This document shows, piece after piece, positions 8,197 to 17,909 of a stretch of DNA of 34,246 nucleotides (within the stretch, counting starts at the first letter, position 1; every line of letters begins with the position of its first letter). Location: contig CACDVH010000018.1 in assembly GCA_902556205.1 (NCBI GenBank), positions 1 through 34,246 of the forward strand, read 5' to 3'. The position numbers were made by a program, and so were the translations under genes. The stretch comes from an uncultured Gammaproteobacteria bacterium. GTDB lineage: Bacteria > Pseudomonadota > Gammaproteobacteria > PS1 > Pseudothioglobaceae. The notes beneath the pieces were generated by a model. It was not told the DNA's origin, made no database searches, and worked only from the letters and a program-made list of their open reading frames with translations.

Positions 8197-9045
8197 ATGT
8201 TTCCTACGCCAATTGAAAGAACTAAACCATCGACCCAGCTCCTTTATAAGATAGCGCTTCCCATTTCAATTATTATTTGGTTGCTTCCACTCCTTGCGGT
8301 GGCTTTAACCTCAATTCGTTCTGGAGCAGATATCAATTCAGGAAACTACTGGGGAATGCCAACTTCAATTAACTTTATGGAGAACTATACGGCAGTTTTT
8401 ACGGATTCTCCGCTTGGTTATTACATACTCAATAGCTTCAAGATTACTATTCCTACTGTTATTGGTGCCATTGTGTTGTCAAGTCTTACTGGCTTTGCCT
8501 TGGGAGTTTATCGATTCAAGCTGAACCTGTTTGTGTTTTTTATGTTTGTCGCAGGAAACTTTATTCCCTTCCAGATACTTATGGTTCCAGTAAGAGACCT
8601 TTCACTTTCTCTTGGCTTATACAACTCTGTCTGGGGATTGGTGGTCTTTCATATTGCTTTTCAAACTGGCTTCTGTACCTTTTTTATGCGAAACTTTATA
8701 AGGGCATTGCCTTATGAGCTTATTGAGGCTGCTCGAGTTGAAGGCGTTTCAGAATTTAAGATTTTCTGGTACATTGTGGTTCCTTTAATGCGCCCAGCAA
8801 TGGCTGCTCTATCGGTATTAATTTTTACTTTCATTTGGAATGATTATTTTTGGGCTATTGTCTTGACTCAAGGTGCCGATGCTATGCCTGTGACTGCAGG
8901 ACTAAATTCACTTAATGGGCAATGGGTTTATAACCAGCATTTGGTTTCAGCCGGTTCAATCATTGCTGCGCTTCCTCCAGTTTTGATGTTTTTCCTAATG
9001 CAAAAACACTTTATTGCTGGTTTAACTCTGGGTGCTGTCAAATGA
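8197..9045 (+). CDS. CUT1 sugar ABC transporter permease, MalG/UgpE type
   Basis: A 282-residue inner membrane protein with six spans and the EAA loop EAARVEGVSEFKIFWYIVVP (about residues 178-197). The periplasmic segment between spans 1 and 2 is the normal length of about 45 residues, which makes it a useful comparison for the enlarged loop in the other MalG-type permease at 29434. It pairs with the upstream permease. Its stop overlaps the alpha-galactosidase start by four bases (ATGA), so transport and hydrolysis genes are translationally coupled. Confidence 0.92.
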   Translation: MFPTPIERTKPSTQLLYKIALPISIIIWLLPLLAVALTSIRSGADINSGNYWGMPTSINFMENYTAVFTDSPLGYYILNSFKITIPTVIGAIVLSSLTGFALGVYRFKLNLFVFFMFVAGNFIPFQILMVPVRDLSLSLGLYNSVWGLVVFHIAFQTGFCTFFMRNFIRALPYELIEAARVEGVSEFKIFWYIVVPLMRPAMAALSVLIFTFIWNDYFWAIVLTQGADAMPVTAGLNSLNGQWVYNQHLVSAGSIIAALPPVLMFFLMQKHFIAGLTLGAVK

Positions 9046-11126
9046 TAAAACAATGGCGCCTTGATACTAATAATCAATCATTGGTGTTGTCATCTTCAGG
9101 CAATCGATTGCCCTGTGTTATATATTGGGGCAAGAGTTTGCCAAGCCATGAAAGCCCAGATGAAATGATTGAGGCGTCAAAAAAAGACTGGGGAGACAAC
9201 CTCATAGATTTAGTCCCTGAGCTATCAATTTTGCCAGAACAGTCGGCTAACTTTTCCGGACAGTTAGGATCTAAGATGAGGGATATTAATGGTCAGTTAC
9301 TCTCTTCTAGTTTTGTTTTTCATTCTGACAAGGTCAGCGCTAACTCCCTAACTTTAATCTATAAGGACAAAGAACTAGGATTAACGTATACGGCTAAGAT
9401 TGACTCAATGGAAGAGCATGATGTATTTGCCTTAGAGGCCAAGATTGAAAGTAAGAGTCCAATCATTATGGAGTGGCTATCTGCACCCGTTATAGAGGCT
9501 TCACAAAATAGCAATGAGATCGTTGGCTATGGCGGTCACTGGGGTGGCGAATTTCGAAGACAGATAACGCCATGGGTCACAGGAACACACTTAAGAGAAT
9601 CAAGGGTAGGAACCACAAGCCACGCTCATTTTCCAGGGCTATTGATTCCTACTTCTGGAAGCTCTGAAAATTCAGGCTCCTGCTATGGTTTTCACTATGG
9701 CTGGTCTGGTGGTCATCGCATGGTTGCAGAGCAGCTCCAAGATGGACGAAAGCAAATCCAATTTGGGCACACAGAGAATAGTGAATTAAGTCCTGGCAAA
9801 AGCTTTGAAACTGCAAAACTTTATATTACTCATTCGGGAGATGGAGCAGGTGGTGTAGGTCGAACATTCAGAGCCTTTGTATCCAATTCTCTTGTTGATC
9901 TTCCAAAAGATTCTATTAGGCCTGTTCACTATAACTGTTGGGAGGCGGTTTATTTTGATCATAACATTGAAGAACTCAAAGAGATAGCAACCATAGCTGC
10001 TGAAATTGGTGCTGAAAGGTTTGTTCTAGATGATGGATGGTTCAAGGGAAGAGATACTGCCAAAACAAGTCTAGGAGACTGGTCTGTTGACGACCAAAAA
10101 TATCCAGAAGGTATGCATCCATTAGTGAAGCATATTCATTCCACGGGTATGACATTTGGCCTATGGTTTGAGCCTGAGATGGTGAGTCCAGATAGTGATT
10201 TATTTCGCTCTCATCCAGAGTGGATTATGGGAGAAGAAAGCCAAGCTCTAGGAAGAGGGCAGTACGTTTTAGATATTTCTATAAAAGCAGTACAGGAATA
10301 TCTTTTTGAAAGTATCGACTCAATATTGAATGAGTATCCAATTGAATATGTCAAATGGGATCATAATAGAGTTCTGCCTTATCCAGACGCATCACAAACG
10401 AGAGCTCTATACAGTCTTTTGGGCAGGTTAAGAGAAGCCCATCCAGGCCTAGAAATTGAATCCTGTTCTTCGGGCGGTGGAAGGATCGATTATGGGATAT
10501 TAGAGCATACTCAAAGAGTCTGGTTGTCCGATAGTAATGATGCTTTAGAAAGATTACGTATTCAGCATGAGGCGCTTATTTGGTTACCGCTGTCCGTAAC
10601 CGGAAGCCATGTGGGTCCAAAAGTCTGCCATACATCTGGGCGAGAGTTGTCAATGTCCTTCAGAGCATGGGTAGCAGCTCAAAGACATATGGGTTTTGAG
10701 ATGGATCCAAGAGAATTGTCTTCTAAAGATAAAAAACTTCTTAAATCTGTAACATTATGGTGGAAGCAGAATCGAGAATGGATGATGAGTGCAAATATTC
10801 TCAGGTTGCCTTGCATAGATAAAAGTGTTATTGCCGAAATACAAGTAAATTCTAAAGGTGATCATTTTGTCGTTTTTGCAGGGCAAAATGCTGCTTCAGA
10901 ACTTAGTTCATCTGCACCATTAGTGCTAGCTGGGCTTGACTCTAAGTCGATGTATAATATTTCTCTTCTCAACACAAAAGAAATCAAATCATTAGGTAAG
11001 TCAGAGGAAGGCTTATTGACTAAAAAATTAATGTTAAGTGGACAATTTCTAATGACACAAGGTCTTCAATTACCTAAAGTTTTTCCAGCAAATATGATGG
11101 TTATAGAGGGAGACAAGGCAGCATGA
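9042..11126 (+). CDS. GH36 alpha-galactosidase
   Basis: A 694-residue cytoplasmic enzyme (no signal peptide) that removes terminal alpha-galactose from imported galactosides. The sequence shows the GH36 pattern: an N-terminal beta-supersandwich, then the barrel with RFVLDDGWFKGRD, VKWDHNR with the nucleophile Asp440, ESCSSGGGRID, and SDSND with probable acid/base Asp497. Length matches the bacterial GH36 tetrameric enzymes of about 700-730 residues. It overlaps the permease and the dehydratase genes by four bases each. With the GH42 enzyme encoded downstream, the cell could take apart mixed alpha/beta galactosides such as digalactosylglycerol; melibiose, raffinose-type sugars or floridoside are alternatives. 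Confidence 0.95.
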   Translation: MIKQWRLDTNNQSLVLSSSGNRLPCVIYWGKSLPSHESPDEMIEASKKDWGDNLIDLVPELSILPEQSANFSGQLGSKMRDINGQLLSSSFVFHSDKVSANSLTLIYKDKELGLTYTAKIDSMEEHDVFALEAKIESKSPIIMEWLSAPVIEASQNSNEIVGYGGHWGGEFRRQITPWVTGTHLRESRVGTTSHAHFPGLLIPTSGSSENSGSCYGFHYGWSGGHRMVAEQLQDGRKQIQFGHTENSELSPGKSFETAKLYITHSGDGAGGVGRTFRAFVSNSLVDLPKDSIRPVHYNCWEAVYFDHNIEELKEIATIAAEIGAERFVLDDGWFKGRDTAKTSLGDWSVDDQKYPEGMHPLVKHIHSTGMTFGLWFEPEMVSPDSDLFRSHPEWIMGEESQALGRGQYVLDISIKAVQEYLFESIDSILNEYPIEYVKWDHNRVLPYPDASQTRALYSLLGRLREAHPGLEIESCSSGGGRIDYGILEHTQRVWLSDSNDALERLRIQHEALIWLPLSVTGSHVGPKVCHTSGRELSMSFRAWVAAQRHMGFEMDPRELSSKDKKLLKSVTLWWKQNREWMMSANILRLPCIDKSVIAEIQVNSKGDHFVVFAGQNAASELSSSAPLVLAGLDSKSMYNISLLNTKEIKSLGKSEEGLLTKKLMLSGQFLMTQGLQLPKVFPANMMVIEGDKAA

Positions 11127-12838
11127 GTAAATCAAATAACCGGCGATCTTCAAACTGGTACGGAAAAATGGATAAAGATGGCTTCATTCATCGAAGCTGG
11201 ATGAAAAGCCAAGGGCTTCCAGAACATGTGTTTGATGGACGACCAATTATTGGTATTTGTAATACTTGGTCAGAGCTTACTCCATGTAATGCAGGCTTGA
11301 AGAATCTTGCTGAGGGAGTCAAGAGGGGTGTTTGGGAGGCTGGAGGAGTCCCACTTGAGTTTCCTGTAATGTCTCTAGGCGAAACTCAAATGAAGCCAAC
11401 TGCAATGCTTTTTCGAAACCTTTTGTCAATGGATGTTGAGGAGAGTATTCGGGCTTATGGAATGGATGGAGTTGTTCTTTTGGGTGGCTGTGATAAAACG
11501 ACCCCAGGCCAGCTTATGGGTGCAGCTAGTGTTGATTTACCAACTATTGTCGTCTCCGCAGGCCCAATGCTTAATGGAAAATATAAAGGCCAAGACATAG
11601 GCTCTGGAACAGATGTCTGGCGATTCTCAGAAGAGGTTAGGGCTGGAGATATGACTCTAAAAGAGTTCATGACAGCTGAAACTGGTATGAGTAGATCCTC
11701 GGGCGTTTGCATGACTATGGGGACGGCTTCAACTATGGCAAGTCTGGTAGAGGGGATGGGGCTCAGTTTACCAACAAATGCAACTCTGCCTGCAGTTGAT
11801 GCAAGACGAATGACCCTTGCTCATTTGTCAGGAAAAAGAATTGTAGAGATGGTTGAGGAAGAGCTCAATTTATCCAAAGTCATTACTAAAGAAAGTTTTC
11901 AGAATGCGATCACTCTGAACAGTGCAATTGGTGGCTCAACAAATTCAGTTATTCACTTGCTAGCCTTAGCCGGGAGATCAGAAATTGATCTGAATCTGGA
12001 GGACTTTGATAAAGCTGGAGACATTCCATTGCTGGTCAACTGTATGCCTTCTGGAGATTTCTTGATGGAGGATTTTTGTTATGCCGGCGGAATTCCAGCT
12101 GTTATGGATCAAATTAAGGGCTTCATCAAGCCAGCAAACACAATATTAAATAAAGATATAACGCATTACTTCAATGAGGCAGAGATTCTGAATGAAGATG
12201 TCATTAGGACTATTGATAAACCGCTTAAGCCTTCTGCTGGATTGAAAGTGCTCAGGGGTAATCTTGCACCGAATGGAGCTATTATTAAACCTGCTGCAGC
12301 TTCCGATGATCTATTAAATCATGAGGGAGTTGCTTATGTTTTTGAAGATATTGAGGATTTAAAAGAAAATATTGACAAACCTGACTTGCCAGTTACCAAA
12401 GATACCATTCTTGTTTTAAAAGGATGCGGGCCCAAGGGCTACCCAGGAATGCCAGAGGTTGGCAATATGCCAATACCCAAAGTGCTCGTTGAGCAAGGCG
12501 TAAGAGATATGATTCGTATTTCTGATGCAAGGATGTCAGGAACAGCATTTGGAACTATAGTTCTGCATGTTGCTCCAGAGGCCAACGTTGGTGGTCCAAT
12601 CTCGATTGTTGAGACTGGTGATCGAATTCGAGTTGACGCCCATAATGGAGTGCTAGAGCTTTTAGTTTCTGACTCGGAAATTAAGGAACGTCTCAAATCT
12701 AAAAAACAACCAGAAATGAACTATTCGCGGGGATACGCAAAGCTCTATATTGAAACGGTTTTGCAGGCTAATAAAGGTGCAGACTTAGACTTTTTGGTGG
12801 GTAAAGATACCCGCCTTCCTAACCGAGAATCACACTAA
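11123..12838 (+). CDS. IlvD/Edd-family sugar-acid dehydratase (probable D-galactonate dehydratase)
   Basis: A 571-residue Fe-S and Mg-dependent dehydratase, expected to convert D-galactonate to 2-keto-3-deoxygalactonate. Three conserved cysteines positioned as in the [2Fe-2S] pentonate/hexonate dehydratases are present: Cys55 (SELTPCN), Cys123 (GGCDKTTPG) and Cys196 (GVCMTMG). It is closer to L-arabonate/D-xylonate/galactonate dehydratases than to IlvD itself, judging from the N-terminus (RSSNWYGKMDKDGFIHRSWMK) and from the neighbourhood of a galactonate-type kinase and aldolase. E. coli uses an unrelated enolase-family enzyme (DgoD) for this step. The start overlaps the GH36 stop. Alternative substrates: fuconate, arabonate, xylonate. 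Confidence 0.88.
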   Translation: MSKSNNRRSSNWYGKMDKDGFIHRSWMKSQGLPEHVFDGRPIIGICNTWSELTPCNAGLKNLAEGVKRGVWEAGGVPLEFPVMSLGETQMKPTAMLFRNLLSMDVEESIRAYGMDGVVLLGGCDKTTPGQLMGAASVDLPTIVVSAGPMLNGKYKGQDIGSGTDVWRFSEEVRAGDMTLKEFMTAETGMSRSSGVCMTMGTASTMASLVEGMGLSLPTNATLPAVDARRMTLAHLSGKRIVEMVEEELNLSKVITKESFQNAITLNSAIGGSTNSVIHLLALAGRSEIDLNLEDFDKAGDIPLLVNCMPSGDFLMEDFCYAGGIPAVMDQIKGFIKPANTILNKDITHYFNEAEILNEDVIRTIDKPLKPSAGLKVLRGNLAPNGAIIKPAAASDDLLNHEGVAYVFEDIEDLKENIDKPDLPVTKDTILVLKGCGPKGYPGMPEVGNMPIPKVLVEQGVRDMIRISDARMSGTAFGTIVLHVAPEANVGGPISIVETGDRIRVDAHNGVLELLVSDSEIKERLKSKKQPEMNYSRGYAKLYIETVLQANKGADLDFLVGKDTRLPNRESH

Positions 12839-13608
12839 TGAATAATTACGCAACTTTTAAAGACCTCGAGGATACTTCTGTATTTATTACGGGTGGAGGT
12901 TCTGGAATTGGAGCCTCAATTACCGAAGGTTTTTTGTCGCAGGGCGCAAAAGTGACTTTCGTTCAGAGGTCGGATTGCGATGACTTTTTAGATCACGTCT
13001 CTTCAAAATACAAACATAAGCCATTATTTATTAAATGTGATATTACAAATACAGATGATTTGAAGTCTGCAATCTCAGAATCTATCAAGGTAAATGGCGA
13101 AATCACTGTGCTCATTAATAATGCAGCGAATGACTCAAGGCATACCCTTGATAAATTAACCCCAGAAGAGTGGGACCAAGCTATTAATATAAATCTAAAG
13201 CCTCATTTCTTTACCGCTCAAGCTGTAGCGCCTTCTATGAGAGAGCACGGCGGAGGAAGTATTATTAACTTATCATCAGCATCCTACCTGATGGGTAATG
13301 CTGGTTATCCCGCCTATGTCGCCTCAAAGGCAGGTATTACTGGTCTAACTCGAGCCTTGGCCCGTGAACTTGGAGGTGATGGTATTAGGGTTAATACATT
13401 GGTTCCTGGTTGGGTTTTAACAGACAGGCAACTCAAACTTTGGGCTAATGACAAAGATCTTGCTAGTCATATGCAAAAACAGTCTTTAAAGGAGCATTTA
13501 ATGCCGAATGACTTAATCGACTCAACTCTTTTTTTAGCATCAAAAGCATCACGAATGGTGACCGGTCAGGCGCTTGTGGTCGATGGTGGCGTTGTAGTTA
13601 CAGGGTAA
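12838..13608 (+). CDS. SDR-family sugar dehydrogenase (probable D-galactose 1-dehydrogenase)
   Basis: A 256-residue short-chain dehydrogenase. The NAD(P)-binding TGGGSGIG is at residues 18-25, NNAA follows near residue 97, and the catalytic Tyr160/Lys164 pair lies in YVASK, with a serine in NLSSAS upstream. In a De Ley-Doudoroff pathway this enzyme oxidises galactose to galactonolactone, the substrate of the lactonase encoded further along the operon. Several SDR proteins in such clusters are aldose 1-dehydrogenases; oxidation of another sugar or a sugar acid remains possible. The ATG shares one base with the dehydratase stop (TAATG). Confidence 0.85.
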   Translation: MNNYATFKDLEDTSVFITGGGSGIGASITEGFLSQGAKVTFVQRSDCDDFLDHVSSKYKHKPLFIKCDITNTDDLKSAISESIKVNGEITVLINNAANDSRHTLDKLTPEEWDQAININLKPHFFTAQAVAPSMREHGGGSIINLSSASYLMGNAGYPAYVASKAGITGLTRALARELGGDGIRVNTLVPGWVLTDRQLKLWANDKDLASHMQKQSLKEHLMPNDLIDSTLFLASKASRMVTGQALVVDGGVVVTG

Positions 13609-13615
13609 TAGGACG

Positions 13616-14527
13616 ATGAACGATATTAAAGCTAAATGGATTGCTGCTGACTGGGGTACAACCCATATGCGTGCTTGGGCTATTGGAGAAAAAGATAACG
13701 TGCTAGCGTTTAGAGAGTCAAACGAAGGCATGAAGGATCTCCAACAAAATGAATTTGAACCCGTTTTATTGAGACTTATTGAGAGCTGGCTAGATGACAC
13801 TAAAGTCACTGCAGTCATGGCTTGTGGAATGGTTGGAGCTAAGCAAGGTTGGGTTGAAACTCCCTACTTGAAAACACCCTGTGTACCTATAGACAACAAC
13901 CAACTGACAACGGCAAACACGCATGACAAAAGAATCATCGTGCATCTTGTCCCTGGTGTCATGCAAAATTATCCCGCAGATATTATGAGGGGTGAAGAAA
14001 CCCAAATTTCAGGATTCATTAATAAAAACAAAGGCTTCAAAGGCGTAGTATGTCTCCCAGGAACTCACGCAAAATGGGTCAATATTCAAGAAGGACAGAT
14101 AAGCAGTTTTAAAACTTTTATGACAGGTGAACTCTTTGGTGTTATCTCGAACCATACTCTGATAAGACATTCAACTTCAATTAAAGGATGGAACCAAGAG
14201 AGCTTTGAAGAGGGTATACATGATGGATTTAATAACCCAGGCTTAATTGCATCAAACCTGTTTTCATTGCGCGCTGAGTCTATTGTTAATAACATGGATC
14301 GAGATCAGGCAAGATCAACTCTATCAGGCCTTCTTTTAGGCGTAGAGCTTAATGGGGCTCAAAGTTACTGGAAAGACAACAATGTCACTCTTATTGGGTC
14401 AGAGCTCTTGTCTAATAATTACCATCAAGGATTGAAGGTTCTTGGCGGCCAGAGTCAATTGTTCAGTCTTGAAACCGCCACATTGTCTGGGCTAAGTTCT
14501 GCCTATACAAATCTTGTTTCTGATTGA
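13616..14527 (+). CDS. dgoK: 2-dehydro-3-deoxygalactonokinase
   Basis: A 303-residue kinase of the DgoK family, phosphorylating 2-keto-3-deoxygalactonate to KDPGal at the expense of ATP. The N-terminal ATP-binding element AADWGTTHMRAW and the following ACGMVGAKQGWVETPY segment are diagnostic; PGTHAKWV near residue 150 is the next conserved block. It lies seven bases after the SDR gene and seven before the aldolase, the usual dgoK-dgoA order. Together with the aldolase it identifies the pathway as phosphorylative and galactose-specific rather than a pentose route. Length agrees with the family. Confidence 0.95.
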   Translation: MNDIKAKWIAADWGTTHMRAWAIGEKDNVLAFRESNEGMKDLQQNEFEPVLLRLIESWLDDTKVTAVMACGMVGAKQGWVETPYLKTPCVPIDNNQLTTANTHDKRIIVHLVPGVMQNYPADIMRGEETQISGFINKNKGFKGVVCLPGTHAKWVNIQEGQISSFKTFMTGELFGVISNHTLIRHSTSIKGWNQESFEEGIHDGFNNPGLIASNLFSLRAESIVNNMDRDQARSTLSGLLLGVELNGAQSYWKDNNVTLIGSELLSNNYHQGLKVLGGQSQLFSLETATLSGLSSAYTNLVSD

Positions 14528-14533
14528 GGCTTT

Positions 14534-15139
14534 ATGACTAGAAATATAATTGCTATTTTGAGAGGAGTAAAGCCAAGTGAGGTACTTGAAATAGCACGCA
14601 CTATTGCAGAAAATGGAATCACTCAAATAGAGGTCCCAATGAACTCCCCAGATGTTTTTGATAGTATTCAATTACTTCATGATGAGATGAAAGATTTCAT
14701 CTCTGTAGGTGCTGGAACTGTCACTAACACTAATCAGGTTAAGATCCTTGAGGAGATTGGCATTGATTTTATTGTGTCCCCAAATTTCGATTCGAAAGTT
14801 GTAGAAGCAACTAAGCAAGCTAACATGTTAAGCTTTCCTGGAGTCATTACCCCGACAGAGTGCTTTTCAGCTTTAAATTGCGGTGCTGACGGATTAAAGT
14901 TCTTTCCGGCAAGTCTTTTGGGTGAGTCTAATTTGGCCGCCTTAAAGGCTGTTTTGCCACAAAACATTCCTCTATATATGGTTGGAGGTGTTGGTCCAGA
15001 AAACTTTTCATCATGGTTAAGCTCTGGTGCAACCGGTTTTGGAATAGGTTCTGGTATCTACAAAGCTGGAGATAGTTCTCAGAGTGTGGCCAGTAAATCA
15101 AAGCTTATTGTTCAATCTTATGATGAAGCCCATAAATGA
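14534..15139 (+). CDS. dgoA: 2-dehydro-3-deoxy-6-phosphogalactonate (KDPGal) aldolase
   Basis: A 201-residue class I aldolase of the KDPG/KDPGal family that splits KDPGal into pyruvate and glyceraldehyde-3-phosphate. Visible catalytic landmarks are IAILRG (residues 6-11), Glu33 in QIEVPMNSP and the Schiff-base Lys122 in GLKFFPAS; GGVGPEN later forms the phosphate site. The preceding kinase makes KDPGal the likely substrate rather than KDPG, as does the sequence style (VPMNSPDVFDSI) seen in DgoA proteins. The stop overlaps the lactonase ATG by four bases. Confidence 0.95.
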   Translation: MTRNIIAILRGVKPSEVLEIARTIAENGITQIEVPMNSPDVFDSIQLLHDEMKDFISVGAGTVTNTNQVKILEEIGIDFIVSPNFDSKVVEATKQANMLSFPGVITPTECFSALNCGADGLKFFPASLLGESNLAALKAVLPQNIPLYMVGGVGPENFSSWLSSGATGFGIGSGIYKAGDSSQSVASKSKLIVQSYDEAHK

Positions 15140-15999
15140 TTAAAGAGTGTTTGCCGGCAGATTCTTGTGATTTAGGGGAGGGGCCTCTATGGCACCCAAA
15201 ACTTGAGGCATTATTTTGGTTCGACATTAATGCCTTTAAGATGTATTGCTGGAAGGACAGCGAACTGAAGGCTTGGAATTTTTCTGAACCAGTATCTGCC
15301 GCTGGTTGGATCGATAAAGAAAACCTAATCATAGCCAGTGCTTCATCGCTCATAAAACTATCGCTCACATCAGATAAAAGGACAGTTTTAGTTGATTTAG
15401 AGGCTGATTTGCCGCATACACGTTCAAATGATGGAAGAGCTGATCCTTGGGGCGGCTTCTGGATTGGAACAATGGGACTTAATGCGGAAAAAGAAGCAGG
15501 TTCAATTTATCGTTTTTATAAGGGTGAGTTAGAACAGCTGCATCAAGAGCTAACGATTCCCAATAGTATCTGCTTTTCACCGGATAAAAAATTTGTTTAT
15601 TTTGCAGACACAAGACAAGAGAAAATCTGGAGACAAGATTTAGATCAGAAAAATGGTTGGCCAATCAATGAACCTATTATATTTATTGATTTGAAGGCAC
15701 AGGGCCTTCATCCAGATGGGTCAGTTTGCGACAGTGAGGGTTTTCTATGGAATGCTCAATATGGTGCATCTAGAATAGCTAGATATAGCCCGGAAGGATG
15801 GTTAGACAGAGTGGAGAACTTTCCTGCATCACAGGTGACTTGCCCAGCGTTTGGAGGTAAATCATTTGATACTATTTTTGTAACGACTGCTAGCCAAACT
15901 TTGAGTGATGAGGATTTGATAGTACAGCCTTTGGCTGGTAAAGTGTTTCATTTTGAAGTTGACGCAGTCGGTTTGGCTGAGTATCAAGTTGAATTGTGA
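15136..15999 (+). CDS. SMP-30/gluconolactonase-family lactonase (probable galactonolactonase)
   Basis: A 287-residue six-bladed beta-propeller lactonase that would open galactonolactone to galactonate between the SDR dehydrogenase and the dehydratase. Metal-binding positions of the family can be seen: Glu in LGEGPLWHP (about residue 15), Asn in RSNDGRADPWG, Asn in IPNSICFSPD and Asp in LHPDGSVCD. It has no signal peptide, so it is cytoplasmic like the rest of the pathway. It starts within the aldolase stop (ATGA) and is followed closely by the beta-galactosidase gene. Specificity for the galactose lactone is inferred from the operon. Confidence 0.9.
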   Translation: MIKECLPADSCDLGEGPLWHPKLEALFWFDINAFKMYCWKDSELKAWNFSEPVSAAGWIDKENLIIASASSLIKLSLTSDKRTVLVDLEADLPHTRSNDGRADPWGGFWIGTMGLNAEKEAGSIYRFYKGELEQLHQELTIPNSICFSPDKKFVYFADTRQEKIWRQDLDQKNGWPINEPIIFIDLKAQGLHPDGSVCDSEGFLWNAQYGASRIARYSPEGWLDRVENFPASQVTCPAFGGKSFDTIFVTTASQTLSDEDLIVQPLAGKVFHFEVDAVGLAEYQVEL

Positions 16000-16006
16000 G
16001 ATTACT

Positions 16007-17908
16007 ATGACTCCAAAACTAGGAAGCTGTTATTACCCCGAACACTGGTCTGAAGAGCAGTGGCAGAAAGATGCTGATGATATGATTAACTCTGGCTTGG
16101 CATGGGTAAGAATTGGAGAATTTGCTTGGAGTCGAATTGAGCCCGAAGAGGGTGTTTATAACTTCGAATGGCTTGATCGCGCAATTTCTATTTTGGGTTC
16201 TGCTGGATTAAATATAGTAATGAGCACGCCTACCGCAACACCGCCCCGATGGGTCATTGATAAATGGCCAGATATGCTTATCGTTGATGCTGATGGTAGG
16301 GCTCGTCAATCTGGATCGAGAAGGCACTATTGCTTTTCACATGAAGGGTACCTCGAGGAAGCAATAAGAATTTCAGAAATCATTGCAAAACGATATGGGG
16401 ATAATTCATTCATAAAAGCATGGCAGCTGGATAACGAATATGGATGTCATGACACCACACTATCCTATAGTAGATCTGCTCTTAAAGCCTTTAGAAGATG
16501 GACTTTGAAAAAGTATAAAACGATTGAGCAGCTCAATGAATCCTGGAAAAATGTATTTTGGTCGATGGAATACAATGATTTTGAACAAATCCAGCTACCT
16601 AATCTAACCGTAACTGATCCAAATCCAATACATTCTCTTGACTTCAAACGGTTCAGCTCTGATCAAGTTATTAAGTTCAATCGAAGCCAATCGCAAGTTC
16701 TGAGAAAATATACTCAAGTACCATTAATGCATAACTATATGGGTCGAATTACTGACTTTGATCATTTTGAGGTTGGCAAGGATTTAGATATAGCGAGCTG
16801 GGACAGTTATCCTCTGGGATTTTTGGAGGATCGATCGAATCAAAGTGATAGCTTTAAAAATAAATTTATGCGCTTTGGAGATCCAGATTTTCAGTCATTT
16901 CATCATGACCTTTACCGTTCAGTTGGAAATGGCCGCTGGTGGGTAATGGAGCAGCAGCCCGGCCCAGTCAATTGGGCACCTTATAACCCAGAGCCAGCAA
17001 ATGGAGCAGTAAGATTGTGGACTTGGGAGGCAATCGCCCATGGTGCTGAAGTTGTCAGTTATTTCAGATGGAGGCAGGCTCCGTTTGCCCAAGAACAAAT
17101 GCATGCAGGACTAAATAGGCCAGATGGAGTTAAGGCCCCAGGACTTAGTGAAGCATCTCAGGTCTTTTCAGAATTAAAAGAGTTTGATAGTATCGATCAA
17201 GTTCAATCAAAAGTAGCACTGATTTTTGACTATGAGAGCTGCTGGGCATGGGAGGTCATGCCTCAAGGAAAAGACTTTACGTATTTTGAGTTGGTATATG
17301 ACTACTACAGAGCTCTCAGATCGTTAGGTTTATCCATCGACATAATACCTCCCAATGCAATTGATTTGAGTGACTATAAAGTTTTATTATTGCCAGGCTT
17401 AATGCATATTGGAGATCAGCTTGAGAGCGCCATTAAAGAATTTGATGGGGTTATCATTTCAGGCCCCAGAACTGGCTCAAAGACTTTAGATATGTCGATT
17501 CCAATAAATCTTCCACCAGTGGTTCCAGGTATTAAAGGAACCGTTGCTCGCGTCGAAACACTAAGGCCTAAGGCAGAGATTCCCATCAAAGATCAAGGCT
17601 ATTTTAAAAAGTGGATGGAGACCTTAGTTGATTCTGATAATGTGATTAAGTTCTGTGATGATGGCAGGCCAGCAATTATTGGAAATGAAAAAAACCTTTA
17701 TATCGCTGGTTGGGCCGATCAAGATACGTTAAGAAGTATTTTTACTGATATATGTGCTGATCAAGAGATCAGTATTACTCATCTGAATGATTGTGTCAGG
17801 ATTAGAGAGACCTCAACTCATCGCTTTTGGTTTAATTTTAGTGAGGAGGAGTCAACGGTAGGCTCAATCAAAATCCCAGCCTCAGGAGTTTTTTGGGAAG
17901 CAATCTAG
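16007..17908 (+). CDS. GH42 beta-galactosidase
   Basis: A 633-residue cytoplasmic beta-galactosidase. An upstream in-frame start at 15953 would overlap the lactonase by 46 bases and add 18 unrelated residues; I chose the ATG at 16007 because the protein then begins with the family's N-terminus (KLGSCYYPEHWSEEQW). The acid/base is Glu144 (QLDNEYG) and the nucleophile Glu315 (VMEQQPGPVNWAPYNP). After the barrel comes the trimerisation domain (about 390-580) and a short C-terminal beta domain. It ends the operon; the next gene is convergent with a one-base gap and there is no visible terminator. It would hydrolyse a beta-galactoside, for example beta-galactosyl-glycerol left after GH36 action. 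Confidence 0.95.
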   Translation: MTPKLGSCYYPEHWSEEQWQKDADDMINSGLAWVRIGEFAWSRIEPEEGVYNFEWLDRAISILGSAGLNIVMSTPTATPPRWVIDKWPDMLIVDADGRARQSGSRRHYCFSHEGYLEEAIRISEIIAKRYGDNSFIKAWQLDNEYGCHDTTLSYSRSALKAFRRWTLKKYKTIEQLNESWKNVFWSMEYNDFEQIQLPNLTVTDPNPIHSLDFKRFSSDQVIKFNRSQSQVLRKYTQVPLMHNYMGRITDFDHFEVGKDLDIASWDSYPLGFLEDRSNQSDSFKNKFMRFGDPDFQSFHHDLYRSVGNGRWWVMEQQPGPVNWAPYNPEPANGAVRLWTWEAIAHGAEVVSYFRWRQAPFAQEQMHAGLNRPDGVKAPGLSEASQVFSELKEFDSIDQVQSKVALIFDYESCWAWEVMPQGKDFTYFELVYDYYRALRSLGLSIDIIPPNAIDLSDYKVLLLPGLMHIGDQLESAIKEFDGVIISGPRTGSKTLDMSIPINLPPVVPGIKGTVARVETLRPKAEIPIKDQGYFKKWMETLVDSDNVIKFCDDGRPAIIGNEKNLYIAGWADQDTLRSIFTDICADQEISITHLNDCVRIRETSTHRFWFNFSEEESTVGSIKIPASGVFWEAI

Positions 17909-17909
17909 C

